Assembly (NCBI RefSeq): GCF_008123965.1
Contig: NZ_VSTH01000043.1
Location: 1-38,093, forward strand
Direction of reading: 5' to 3'
DNA from: Bradyrhizobium hipponense
GTDB lineage: Bacteria > Pseudomonadota > Alphaproteobacteria > Rhizobiales > Xanthobacteraceae
DNA: 38,093 nt
Shown here: piece by piece, positions 1 through 6,219 of the stretch
How the letters are laid out: each line of letters opens with the position of its first letter
Position numbering within the stretch: the first letter of the stretch is position 1
The notes under the pieces: model-generated
The model's input: the letters and a program-made list of their open reading frames with translations, nothing else
The model's database searches: none
Told to the model about the DNA's origin: nothing
Position numbers and translations under genes: made by a program

Positions 1-2
1 GG

Positions 3-182
3 AATTCTTCACGGAGGACGAAATCCGGCAGCTTCAACGGGCCGGAATTTCCGACCGCATCGGCGGAGGCTCTGCTGTACCGCATGCTCAACAAGATTGA
101 CGATGTGTGCGCCGAGCGGGACCAACTCAAGAAAGAGCAGCCGCCGGTCAAGGGCCGTGTCTTGGGTGGCCGGTCATGGTGA
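3..182 (+). CDS. 3' fragment of an unknown gene cut by the window edge
   Basis: The frame is open from base 3 to TGA at 180-182. Its later part looks protein-like (ALLYRMLNKIDDVCAERDQL, then a Lys/Glu-rich tail), suggesting a short helical or coiled-coil C-terminus. The first 15 codons look less natural, so the real frame may begin later or the gene may be damaged. The stop overlaps the ATG of the following small gene (ATGGTGA arrangement), as expected for co-transcribed neighbours. No family recognised. Confidence 0.3.
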   Translation, partial: NSSRRTKSGSFNGPEFPTASAEALLYRMLNKIDDVCAERDQLKKEQPPVKGRVLGGRSW

Positions 183-401
183 CCGAGCGTCCCCAATACT
201 ACGACGACACGGACGACCATTCGCCGTGGATAAAGGCGTTGGCAGAGGTTCGGATCAGGGCGACCCGTGAGGTGCTATCAACATGTGCAAGCGATCATTG
301 TTGCGATCGACCAATATGCTGAGGCGGCTCTCGGTAACCGCCACTTCTTTTTGAACAGGCCTCACAGCATCGGTGGCAGTAGGAAAGACCAAGTCCCGTA
401 A
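176..401 (+). pseudogene. frameshifted small hypothetical protein
   Basis: Reading from ATG 176 gives MVTERPQYYDDTDDHSP and continues sensibly to about position 272 (RIRATREVL), then becomes cysteine-rich and stops early at 320-322. Moving to the next frame near 272-275 restores a plausible protein (QHVQAIIVAIDQYAEAALG) that runs to TAA at 399-401. One inserted base in 'gtgctatcaacat' would explain the shift. The restored product is about 75 aa with no domain I recognise. The ATG overlaps the TGA (180-182) of an open frame entering from the left edge. Function unknown; this could be a true pseudogene or a sequencing error. Confidence 0.5.
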
Positions 402-406
402 GGCCG

Positions 407-1069
407 ATGTGCAATCTCTATTCAGTCACCACCAACCAAGAGGCGATCCGCGCGCTATTTCGCGTAGTCAATCGCTATGTCGGCAACCTGCCACCTATGC
501 CCGGCGTGTTTCCGGACTATCCGGCTCCGGTCATCCGAAACACTGACGCCGGAACCGAGATGGTGCTGATGCGCTGGGGCATGCCGCCGCCACCGCGCAC
601 AGGCGGGCCGCCGGTCACCAATATCCGCAACACGTCATCGCCGCACTGGCGCGGCTGGCTCAAGCCAGAGAACCGCTGCTTGGTCGCGGCGAACAGCTTT
701 GCCGAGTACGCACCGGAGCCGAATCCGGCGACCGGCAAAAAGGACGTTGTCTGGTTTGCGCTCAACGATGACCGACCGCTGTTCGCGTTCGGAGGCATCT
801 GGACCGAGTTCAAAGGCGACCGGGGCACCAAGTCGAAACCGATCCCCGGTCCACACCTCGTGTATGGGTTCCTGACGACCGAGCCGAACGCCGTGGTCGC
901 ACCGATCCATCCCAAGGCCATGCCGGTGGTCCTGACCACCGATGAAGAGCGCGACGTTTGGATGCGAGCGCCGTGGGATGAAGCTAAGGCCTTGCAGCGG
1001 CCATTGCCCGATGATGCGCTCAAGATTGTAATGCGCGGGGCGGATAAAGAAGATCGCGCGGCGGCATAG
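407..1069 (+). CDS. SOS response-associated peptidase (SRAP / YedK / HMCES family)
   Basis: This 220-aa protein matches the SRAP family, which caps abasic sites in single-stranded DNA by forming a thiazolidine crosslink through an N-terminal cysteine. The protein begins MCNLYS, so Cys2 becomes N-terminal once Met1 is removed. The other expected residues are present: an Asn in TNIRNT (residues 71-76), Glu100 in ANSFAEY, and His168 in [11 protein letters not shown]. Length is normal for the family. It sits alone beside decayed genes rather than beside SOS mutagenesis genes, so it may have arrived with the accessory segment. Start choice is fixed by the catalytic Cys2. Family assignment is strong; the role in this host is inferred. 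Confidence 0.92.
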   Translation: MCNLYSVTTNQEAIRALFRVVNRYVGNLPPMPGVFPDYPAPVIRNTDAGTEMVLMRWGMPPPPRTGGPPVTNIRNTSSPHWRGWLKPENRCLVAANSFAEYAPEPNPATGKKDVVWFALNDDRPLFAFGGIWTEFKGDRGTKSKPIPGPHLVYGFLTTEPNAVVAPIHPKAMPVVLTTDEERDVWMRAPWDEAKALQRPLPDDALKIVMRGADKEDRAAA

Positions 1070-1079
1070 AGGGGTAGTC

Positions 1080-1241
1080 TTGACACTGGAAGAACTCGCA
1101 AGGATCGCGCCAATTGGGACTGTGATCATTGCGCTTAGCACGCTGGGTGTCGCAACGTGGTCTTTGTTAGCCCAGAAAGGGGTTGCCCGTCGGCGTGCAT
1201 CGAGGATCGGCGGACAAGGGATCGATCCGTATGAGCAGTAG
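1080..1241 (+). pseudogene. truncated DUF4760-like membrane protein (N-terminal remnant)
   Basis: From TTG 1080 the frame reads TLEELARIAPIGTVIIALST, then one hydrophobic helix (about residues 8-28) and the basic segment QKGVARRRAS, which resembles the start of DUF4760 proteins, where a conserved 'IDFFLKTE'-like segment normally follows. Here the similarity stops abruptly at about 1200-1204, and the frame runs into antisense of the neighbouring GDCCVxC gene before TAG at 1239-1241. The remaining ~53 aa is therefore a 5' remnant. The DUF4760 assignment is from memory and tentative. Confidence 0.4.
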
Positions 1242-1380
1242 ACGCAGCAATCGCCGCTCTTGGTCTTGAGGCGAGTGCCGCACGCTTTGCAATCGTAAAA
1301 GAACTGACAGGCGTCAGTCGCATGGTTTCGGCCGAAGCGTGATGACAGACCGGGCACGTAATAATCGAGTGGGTTTGCAT
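1204..1380 (-). pseudogene. frameshifted GDCCVxC domain (seleno)protein homolog
   Basis: On the minus strand, ATG 1380 starts MQTHSIITCPVCHHASAETM. The next frame, entered at about 1320, continues TDACQFFYDCKACGTRLK and GDCCVYCSYGSIPCPPI, the signature of the GDCCVxC domain family of small metal- or redox-associated proteins, some of which are selenoproteins. One missing base around 'ATGCGACTGACG' joins the two halves (expected Met-Pro-Thr-Asp). All positions read as cysteine here and no in-frame UGA is needed. The normal stop is missing: after CPPI the frame runs into antisense of the DUF4760-like remnant. Such genes often neighbour metal or arsenic resistance genes, as here. Confidence 0.6.
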
Positions 1381-1418
1381 ATGAGTATCGTATTAAATCC
1401 AGGGCAAACTTGGCCACT

Positions 1419-1472
1419 TCGAAATTTCGATTGACGTACCCGGTTATTTCCATGAATCTGGATATATGGAAA
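1419..1472 (+). promoter_or_regulatory. arsR promoter/operator overlapping the start codon
   Basis: A perfect 12-bp palindrome (TCGAAATTTCGA, 1419-1430) lies directly before a -35-like TTGACG (1431-1436). An exact 7-bp inverted repeat follows: TTTCCAT (1447-1453) and ATGGAAA (1466-1472), 12 bp apart. Its right arm contains the arsR ATG at 1466. A -10 at the usual 17-bp spacing would lie inside the repeat, so bound ArsR would block the promoter. No good Shine-Dalgarno precedes the ATG, so a leaderless transcript is possible. The repeats are seen directly; promoter and operator roles are inferred. Confidence 0.5.
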
Positions 1473-1828
1473 CAGAAGAAGCTGTCCTCGCCCTCGCGGC
1501 CCTGTCTCAGCCGACCCGTCTGGAAGCTTTCCGGACGCTGGTGAGACACGAGCCCGAAGGCCTCGCGGCCGGCGACCTCGCACGCCAGCTGGAAGTCCCG
1601 CCGAACACCCTTTCGGCGCATCTGTCGATCTTAACGCGCGCACGCCTGGTGACCTCGGAGCGGCACAGCCGCTCGATCGTCTATCGCGCCAACCTCGCCG
1701 AATTCCGGGACGTTGCGGTGTTCCTGCTTCGGGATTGCTGCGGCGGCCGGCCGGACGTTTGCGAGCCAGTCGTCGAAAGCCTGCAAGCCTGCTGCTCGCC
1801 GAAACGAAAGGAGCGAAGCCGTGCCTGA
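1466..1828 (+). CDS. arsR: ArsR-family arsenite-responsive repressor
   Basis: This 120-aa winged-helix protein is the autoregulator of the arsenic operon. The start METEEAVLALAALSQPTR and the recognition helix region VPPNTLSAHLSILTRARLV (about residues 44-62) are typical of ArsR/SmtB proteins. The usual helix-3 'ELCVCDL' arsenic site is absent. Instead there is a C-terminal cysteine cluster: Cys91, Cys92, Cys99, Cys109 and Cys110. A C-terminal As(III) site built from adjacent cysteines plus a third nearby is known from the Acidithiobacillus ferrooxidans ArsR, so this protein probably binds As(III) the same way. It overlaps the next gene by 8 bp. The ATG is supported by the typical N-terminus although it lacks a clear Shine-Dalgarno. 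Confidence 0.93.
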   Translation: METEEAVLALAALSQPTRLEAFRTLVRHEPEGLAAGDLARQLEVPPNTLSAHLSILTRARLVTSERHSRSIVYRANLAEFRDVAVFLLRDCCGGRPDVCEPVVESLQACCSPKRKERSRA

Positions 1829-2348
1829 CCATATCTACAATGTCCTGTTTCTGTGTACGGGCAATTCGGCCCGCTCGATCCTCGCCGAGTCGATCCTGCG
1901 GAAGGACGGCGCCGGCCGCTATCAGGCCCTCTCCGCCGGCAGTACTCCGAAAGGCGCAGTACACCCGCTGGCGCTGCGCACGCTCGAGAGCATGGACTAC
2001 CCGGTTGACGGGATGCGCTCGAAGAGCTGGCTCGAGTTCGCGGCTCCCAATGCGCCGGTAATGGATTTCGTCTTCACCGTTTGTGACAATGCCGCCGGTG
2101 AGGCCTGCCCGATCTGGCCGGGACAGCCGATGACCGCGCACTGGGGTATCGAGGACCCTGCCGCCGCCGAAGGCACCGATCTGGAAAAACAGGCGGCGTT
2201 CGTCACTGCATTCCGCTACCTGAAGAATCGGATCGATACTTTTGTGAACCTCCCGCTGAGGAGTATCGATAAACTCTCGCTTGGTACCAAGCTGCGCGAG
2301 ATTGGCCGCTCCGAGGGCGCAACACGTTCAACGCCGAAGGCCGGCTGA
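1821..2348 (+). CDS. arsC: arsenate reductase, low-molecular-weight phosphatase type
   Basis: This 175-aa protein reduces arsenate to arsenite in the cytoplasm. The N-terminal P-loop Cys12-X5-Arg18 (LFLCTGNSARS) is the LMW-phosphatase / ArsC signature. Further cysteines in VCDNAAGEACPIWPG (about residues 86-100), followed by HWGIEDPAA, are typical of this clade and are candidate resolving residues. I chose GTG 1821 because AAAGGAG lies just upstream and the P-loop then falls at the family's usual position; a longer in-frame start at 1713 would lie inside arsR. It overlaps arsR by 8 bp, and its TGA overlaps the aquaporin ATG (TGATG), indicating translational coupling. Confidence 0.93.
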   Translation: MPDHIYNVLFLCTGNSARSILAESILRKDGAGRYQALSAGSTPKGAVHPLALRTLESMDYPVDGMRSKSWLEFAAPNAPVMDFVFTVCDNAAGEACPIWPGQPMTAHWGIEDPAAAEGTDLEKQAAFVTAFRYLKNRIDTFVNLPLRSIDKLSLGTKLREIGRSEGATRSTPKAG

Positions 2349-3049
2349 TGGACACGTTCGACCTTTCGCGACGCCTGGCGGCCGAGGCGCTCGGCACGGG
2401 CATTCTGGTCGCCACCGTTGTCGGCTCCGGCATCATGGCGGAAACGCTGACCAGGGACGTCGCGCTTGCGCTGCTCTGCAATACCCTGCCGACCGGAGCC
2501 ATTCTGGTCGTGCTGATCACCGTGCTCGGTCCGATCTCGGGTGCGCATTTCAATCCGGCGGTCACGCTGGTCTTCACCGGCAAGCGCGAGCTGCCGGTGA
2601 ACGAGGCCGCGCTTTACGTGATCGCGCAGATCGCCGGCGGCATTGCGGGAACGATGGCTGCGCACCTGATGTTCGGACTGCCGCTGCTCGACTTTTCGAC
2701 GAAGGTTCGGACCGGAGGACCACAATGGTTTGCCGAGGCAGTCGCTGCCTTCGGGCTGGTTGCGACGATCCTGGCCGGCATCCGCTTTCAAAGAACGGCC
2801 GTCCCCTGGCTGGTCGGCCTTTACATCACAGCGGCCTACTGGTTTACGGCGTCGACCTCGTTTGCCAATCCCGCCGTCGCAATCGCAAGGTCGCTGACGA
2901 ACACCTTTGCAGGTATTCGCCCCGGTGACCTGCCCGGCTTCATCGTCGCGGAGCTCTGCGGAGCGCTGGCCGGCATGCTGTTGATGACTTGGCTGCTTGG
3001 ACGTCCGCGGGCGCGCGGCCCCGTCCCAATCGCGGAGACACAAACATGA
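2348..3049 (+). CDS. aqpS: AqpS-type aquaglyceroporin (MIP family), arsenite channel
   Basis: This 233-aa inner-membrane channel has six predicted helices and the two half-helix NPA motifs: HFNPAVT (Asn69-Pro70-Ala71) and SFANPAVAIAR (Asn174-Pro175-Ala176). The residue directly after the second NPA, usually the selectivity-filter arginine, is Val177, which fits a wide pore passing As(OH)3. An AqpS aquaglyceroporin inside an ars operon is known from Sinorhizobium meliloti, where it stands in for an ArsB/Acr3 pump and lets internally made arsenite flow out. Here too no ArsB or Acr3 gene is present. Start overlaps the arsC stop by one base; the end overlaps the second arsC by 4 bp. Confidence 0.92.
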   Translation: MDTFDLSRRLAAEALGTGILVATVVGSGIMAETLTRDVALALLCNTLPTGAILVVLITVLGPISGAHFNPAVTLVFTGKRELPVNEAALYVIAQIAGGIAGTMAAHLMFGLPLLDFSTKVRTGGPQWFAEAVAAFGLVATILAGIRFQRTAVPWLVGLYITAAYWFTASTSFANPAVAIARSLTNTFAGIRPGDLPGFIVAELCGALAGMLLMTWLLGRPRARGPVPIAETQT

Positions 3050-3447
3050 CGGTCACGATCTACCACAATCCGGCTTGCGGAACCTCGCGCAACACGCTCG
3101 CCATGATCCGGCAGAGCGGCGTCGAGCCTGTTGTCATCGAATACCTCAAGACGCCGCCGACGCGCGAAACGCTCAAGCAACTGGTCGCGGCGATGGGAAT
3201 CACGGTCCGCGAGCTGTTGCGCGAGAAGGGGACACCGTACAAGGAGCTCGGGCTCGAAGACCCCAAATGGACCGACGACGAGCTTCTCGACGCCATGATG
3301 GCGCATCCGATTCTGATCAACCGTCCGATTGTGGTGACGCCAAAGGGCACGCGTTTGTGCCGGCCTTCCGAGGCCGTCATCGATCTCCTGAGCAATCCCG
3401 TCGGGCGGTTCGTGAAGGAGGACGGCGAGGTGATCGAAGCTCGATAG
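3046..3447 (+). CDS. arsC: arsenate reductase, glutaredoxin-dependent (ArsC/Spx family)
   Basis: This 133-aa thioredoxin-fold protein is the second arsenate reductase of the operon and unrelated to the LMW-phosphatase type upstream. The start TIYHNPACGTSRNTL places the catalytic Cys at residue 11, and later arginines in NRPIVVTPKGTRLCRP (about residues 91-106) match the substrate-binding arginines of the E. coli ArsC class, which uses glutathione and glutaredoxin. The ATG overlaps the aqpS TGA (ATGA). It is the last gene of the operon; no arsH or arsB follows. A hairpin at 3461-3487 separates it from the convergent neighbour. Confidence 0.95.
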   Translation: MTVTIYHNPACGTSRNTLAMIRQSGVEPVVIEYLKTPPTRETLKQLVAAMGITVRELLREKGTPYKELGLEDPKWTDDELLDAMMAHPILINRPIVVTPKGTRLCRPSEAVIDLLSNPVGRFVKEDGEVIEAR

Positions 3448-3460
3448 ACTCGCGTCGTCC

Positions 3461-3487
3461 GTGCATTGGTCTTTCAAACTAATGCAC
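3461..3487. terminator. hairpin between convergent genes
   Basis: GTGCATT (3461-3467) and AATGCAC (3481-3487) form a perfect 7-bp stem, extendable by one G-U and two further pairs, closing on a short loop. It lies in the 31-bp gap between the ars operon and the convergent hydrolase gene and includes that gene's stop codon (3479-3481). There is no U-tract on either strand, so a Rho-independent terminator role is uncertain. Confidence 0.4.
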
Positions 3488-4306
3488 CCCGCACCGGCAG
3501 TTCTCGTAGTCGACGGGATCATGGCTGTTGAAGATCGTCACGCGGTCGCCGTGGCCGAGCTTCAGCGCGCGCAGCCGTTCCTGATTAGCGATCCGCGCCT
3601 TCCGGTCCATGTCGGCGCGGCGCTGGAAATAGCCGAGCACCAGCGGCATGCGCGGCGATGCCTCGATCTGGCCGTGATGAAAATAGCTGTCGCCGGCATG
3701 CAGCAGCCATCCGTCGTTTGAGCGCACCGCGATGCCGCAATGGCCGAGCGTGTGCCCGGCAAGCGGGATCATCAGGACGTCCGCCTCCTTGTCCCCGAGT
3801 GCGCGCACGCCCTTGAAGCCGAACCAGTCTTCGCCGGCCTCGTCGTAGAATTTCCAGCCCGGTCCGTGCTGCCATTGCTCCGTGACATAGCGGCCTTGGG
3901 GCGGTGCCGGCTTGCGCAGCACCGCCATGTCGTATTCGGCGCGATGCACATGGACAGCGGCATGGGGGAAGTCGGGCACACCGCCGGCGTGATCGCGGTC
4001 GAGATGCGTCAGCAGCACGTGGCGCACGTCGGCGGGCGAATAGCCGAGCGCCGTCACCTGCTGCACCGCCGTTTCGGATGGATCGAGCTTCGACGCGGTC
4101 TGCCTCAGCCAACGCCGTCCCAACCGGTCGGGCGCTGCGATATCGCCAAGGCCGATGCCGGTATCGACCAGCGCAAGCCCCTCACCGGTTTCGATCAACA
4201 GGCAGTGGCAGACCATGCGCGCGCGCTGGAACAGGCCGCCGGTGCCGTTCACCAGGCGACGCCCCATCGGGCACATCGTGCCGGTGTTGAGATGATGGAT
4301 TTTCAT
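3479..4306 (-). CDS. metallo-beta-lactamase-fold hydrolase (lactonase-like)
   Basis: This 275-aa protein has the MBL-fold order of motifs: VDTGIG (about 48-53), THLDRDHAGG (100-109), GHTLGHCGIAV, HAGDSYFHHG and a final NSHDP. The overall plan resembles N-acyl-homoserine lactonase-like hydrolases. The core metal motif reads H101-X-D103-X-D105-H106, so the usual second histidine is Asp; this variant also occurs in related MBL subfamilies and may change metal binding or substrate. The substrate cannot be told from sequence. There is no signal peptide, so it should be cytoplasmic. It is divergent from the LysR gene, which probably regulates it. Confidence 0.85.
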   Translation of the reverse strand: MKIHHLNTGTMCPMGRRLVNGTGGLFQRARMVCHCLLIETGEGLALVDTGIGLGDIAAPDRLGRRWLRQTASKLDPSETAVQQVTALGYSPADVRHVLLTHLDRDHAGGVPDFPHAAVHVHRAEYDMAVLRKPAPPQGRYVTEQWQHGPGWKFYDEAGEDWFGFKGVRALGDKEADVLMIPLAGHTLGHCGIAVRSNDGWLLHAGDSYFHHGQIEASPRMPLVLGYFQRRADMDRKARIANQERLRALKLGHGDRVTIFNSHDPVDYENCRCGVH

Positions 4307-4350
4307 GAAAGAACCCTCGCAGTTGTCGCGGGGCTTCTTGCCATCGGCCG

Positions 4351-4404
4351 ATCCATAGGTAAAATATTGAATACTGATGTTATCTCTAGGACGTTCCTAT
4401 GGAT
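4351..4404. promoter_or_regulatory. long-spaced inverted repeat between hydrolase and LysR gene
   Basis: ATCCATAGG (4351-4359) and CCTATGGAT (4396-4404) are exact 9-bp inverted repeats separated by 36 bp of AT-rich DNA. The right arm includes the LysR start codon (ATG 4399); the left arm is about 45 bp before the hydrolase start. LysR proteins often bind such divergent regions as tetramers and repress themselves. The repeat is seen; operator function is inferred. Confidence 0.45.
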
Positions 4405-5244
4405 ATCCGCGAGCTTCGCTACTTCGCCGCCGTCTACCGTGCGCGCAATCTCACCGCGGCTGCGCGCGCATGTTTCGTATCGCAACCCTCGATTTCCACC
4501 GCGATCACCAATCTGGAGGCCGAGCTCGGCACGACCCTGTTCATCCGGCACAAGAAGGGCGTCGCGCCCACCGCCTCGGCCGAGCAGTTTCACGCCCTCG
4601 CCCGCCGCATCATCGACGAGGCCGATGCCGCGCGCGGCATGTTCCGGAAGCCGAGCACGAAGACCACGCTGACGCTGGGCTTGATGCGTACGCTCGACGT
4701 TCCACGGACAATCGCGCTGCTGAAGCCGCTGACGGCGCGCGCGGACATCGCGCTTCGCCTCGTCGGCAGCGACGAGCGCGCCGATGCACGGATCATCTCG
4801 AAGAGCATGCTGCGCACCGATGAGCATTTCGTCGCACTCTGGAGCGAGCGCTATGTCGCCGCCCTGCCGCCGTCGCACCCCCTCACGCTAAAGGACAAGC
4901 TCCGCGCCGCCGATCTCGCCGACGTTCCCTTGATCGACCGCTGTCATTGCGAGAGAAGCGAATTCTTCGGACGCACCGCGCAACGCCGCCAGCCCGCGGC
5001 AATCGCGCAATCGGAAGACTGGGCCATGGCGCTGGTCGCCGCCGGCGTCGGCATCGCCATCGTTCCGGAAGGCGTGGCGAAGGGCAATCCGGACGTCACG
5101 GTTCGCGAGATCGAGGCCAAGGTCAGGCGCGAGGTCGGGCTTGCCTATCGCGCGTCGGCCCCGCTGGCGGACGCGCTGAGGGATTTTGTCGCACAACTGC
5201 AGAAGCAGCGGCGCAAGTCCAATGGGAACGAGCGCCGACGCTGA
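4399..5244 (+). CDS. LysR-family transcriptional regulator
   Basis: This 281-aa protein has the LysR N-terminal helix-turn-helix: MDIRELRYFAAVYRARNLTAAA, then SQPSISTAITNLEAELGTTLF (about residues 29-49). An effector-binding periplasmic-binding-like domain follows from about residue 90, with IDRCHCE around residue 178 and a typical GVGIAIVPEGVA segment around 220. Length is normal for LysR. It is divergent from the MBL hydrolase and likely controls that gene and itself through the inverted repeat that overlaps its own start codon. Effector unknown. The C-terminus is unusually basic (QKQRRKSNGNERRR). Confidence 0.93.
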   Translation: MDIRELRYFAAVYRARNLTAAARACFVSQPSISTAITNLEAELGTTLFIRHKKGVAPTASAEQFHALARRIIDEADAARGMFRKPSTKTTLTLGLMRTLDVPRTIALLKPLTARADIALRLVGSDERADARIISKSMLRTDEHFVALWSERYVAALPPSHPLTLKDKLRAADLADVPLIDRCHCERSEFFGRTAQRRQPAAIAQSEDWAMALVAAGVGIAIVPEGVAKGNPDVTVREIEAKVRREVGLAYRASAPLADALRDFVAQLQKQRRKSNGNERRR

Positions 5245-5257
5245 ACGGCCCGAGCAG

Positions 5258-6022
5258 CTATCCCAGCAAGCCCTTCAAGCCGGCGTAGATCGAGCCGACG
5301 GCCGTCGCGGCGATGCCGGCCAGCGGGCCCACTGTCTGCATGAGATCCTGGATCAAACGCGCCCGGCGACGTAATTGCTCTTCGCCGACATGCTGTCCAA
5401 GCAAGCGCGCCATCCTGAAGGCAAACGCGTTCGGCTTGCCTCCCTGCGCAAGCACACGCGGCAGCACCTGGAAGATCAGGACGCCCAAAATGTTTCCGGA
5501 GACAAAGGCGAGCAGGATGCTCGATCCGTATTCAAACACTTCGCGCCATTCAACCCACACCGTCGGCAGAATCGGGACACGATCGTGGATCCCGGTGACC
5601 GTCAGCATCGCCAGGATGCTGACGCTCGCAGCCAGGAACGCCAGCAGGAACGCGCCGGTCGCCGAAACCCTGTGCAGGGGATAGGCGACGAACCCGAACA
5701 GCAGGGGCACGGCAATCGAGGCAATCCGCAGCGGGATCGGGGAGAGGTTGAAAGTGATGGTCACGAGGACATGCGCGAGCGTCAGCAGGATCGACGGAAT
5801 GACGACATATAGAACCGCATGAGTTGCAAAATATCGCAGCGGGTTCCTGTATCGCTCCAGCCGGGCATTGGCCCGGTCAAGATCACGCCTCAGTCTATCC
5901 AGCTCGGCAACAATGCCGTCGATCTCGACCAGCGTCGGCCGCACGACCCTTAAATCGCGCGAACAGTGCTTGCACGCGATGGCTTCGTCCTTGATCGTCT
6001 CGGCGCAGAACGGACATTCCAT
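5258..6022 (-). CDS. zinc-ribbon, coiled-coil, four-helix membrane protein
   Basis: This 254-aa protein begins with a zinc ribbon, Cys3-X2-Cys6 and Cys17-X2-Cys20 (ECPFC, CKHC). A heptad-like helix follows (about 30-60), then hydrophobic segments at about 66-90, 98-116, 122-142 and 167-187. The C-terminus ends with a Gly/Ala-rich amphipathic stretch. It is the last gene of the TPR-CHAT operon and starts two bases after the stop of the small zinc-ribbon gene, so the two are probably coupled. The two zinc-ribbon proteins share N-terminal architecture and may pair. No established function. The charged zinc ribbon is likely cytoplasmic. Confidence 0.8.
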   Translation of the reverse strand: MECPFCAETIKDEAIACKHCSRDLRVVRPTLVEIDGIVAELDRLRRDLDRANARLERYRNPLRYFATHAVLYVVIPSILLTLAHVLVTITFNLSPIPLRIASIAVPLLFGFVAYPLHRVSATGAFLLAFLAASVSILAMLTVTGIHDRVPILPTVWVEWREVFEYGSSILLAFVSGNILGVLIFQVLPRVLAQGGKPNAFAFRMARLLGQHVGEEQLRRRARLIQDLMQTVGPLAGIAATAVGSIYAGLKGLLG

Positions 6023-6024
6023 CG

Positions 6025-6219
6025 TCAGTGCGACTTCCGGCGCAGCATGATGGCCTCGATCTCGCTTCTGGCCCGCTTCAGCTCGTCACGCAGCTCATCG
6101 CGCTTGCGCAGGAGATCGTCGCGCTCCGCGATCAGCGTCACGGGGACGGCGATGTCGCGCGCGCAGGACGCGCAGACCAGCGCACCATCCGCATTCACGG
6201 ATTGGCAATACGGACACAT
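6025..6219 (-). CDS. small zinc-ribbon coiled-coil protein
   Basis: This 64-aa protein consists of a zinc ribbon (Cys2, Cys5, Cys16, Cys19: CPYC and CASC) followed by a strongly charged coiled coil, LIAERDDLLRKRDELRDELK, covering about residues 29-58. ATG 6219 overlaps the TGA of the upstream gene (TGATG); a GTG three bases earlier is possible. There is no signal peptide or membrane segment. It resembles the N-terminal third of the next gene and could dimerise with it through the coiled coil. Function unknown. Confidence 0.75.
   Translation of the reverse strand: MCPYCQSVNADGALVCASCARDIAVPVTLIAERDDLLRKRDELRDELKRARSEIEAIMLRRKSH

Noticed and set aside
635..1621. 328-aa minus-strand ORF as one protein
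   Set aside because: Only the part around 1204-1320 (GDCCVxC segment) looks real. The rest is antisense of the SRAP and arsR genes.
4942..4962. possible dispersed repeat (GTCATTGCGAG) inside the LysR gene
   Set aside because: The short match encodes the IDRCHCE segment of the LysR effector domain, and the rest of the repeat is absent; it is coincidence.
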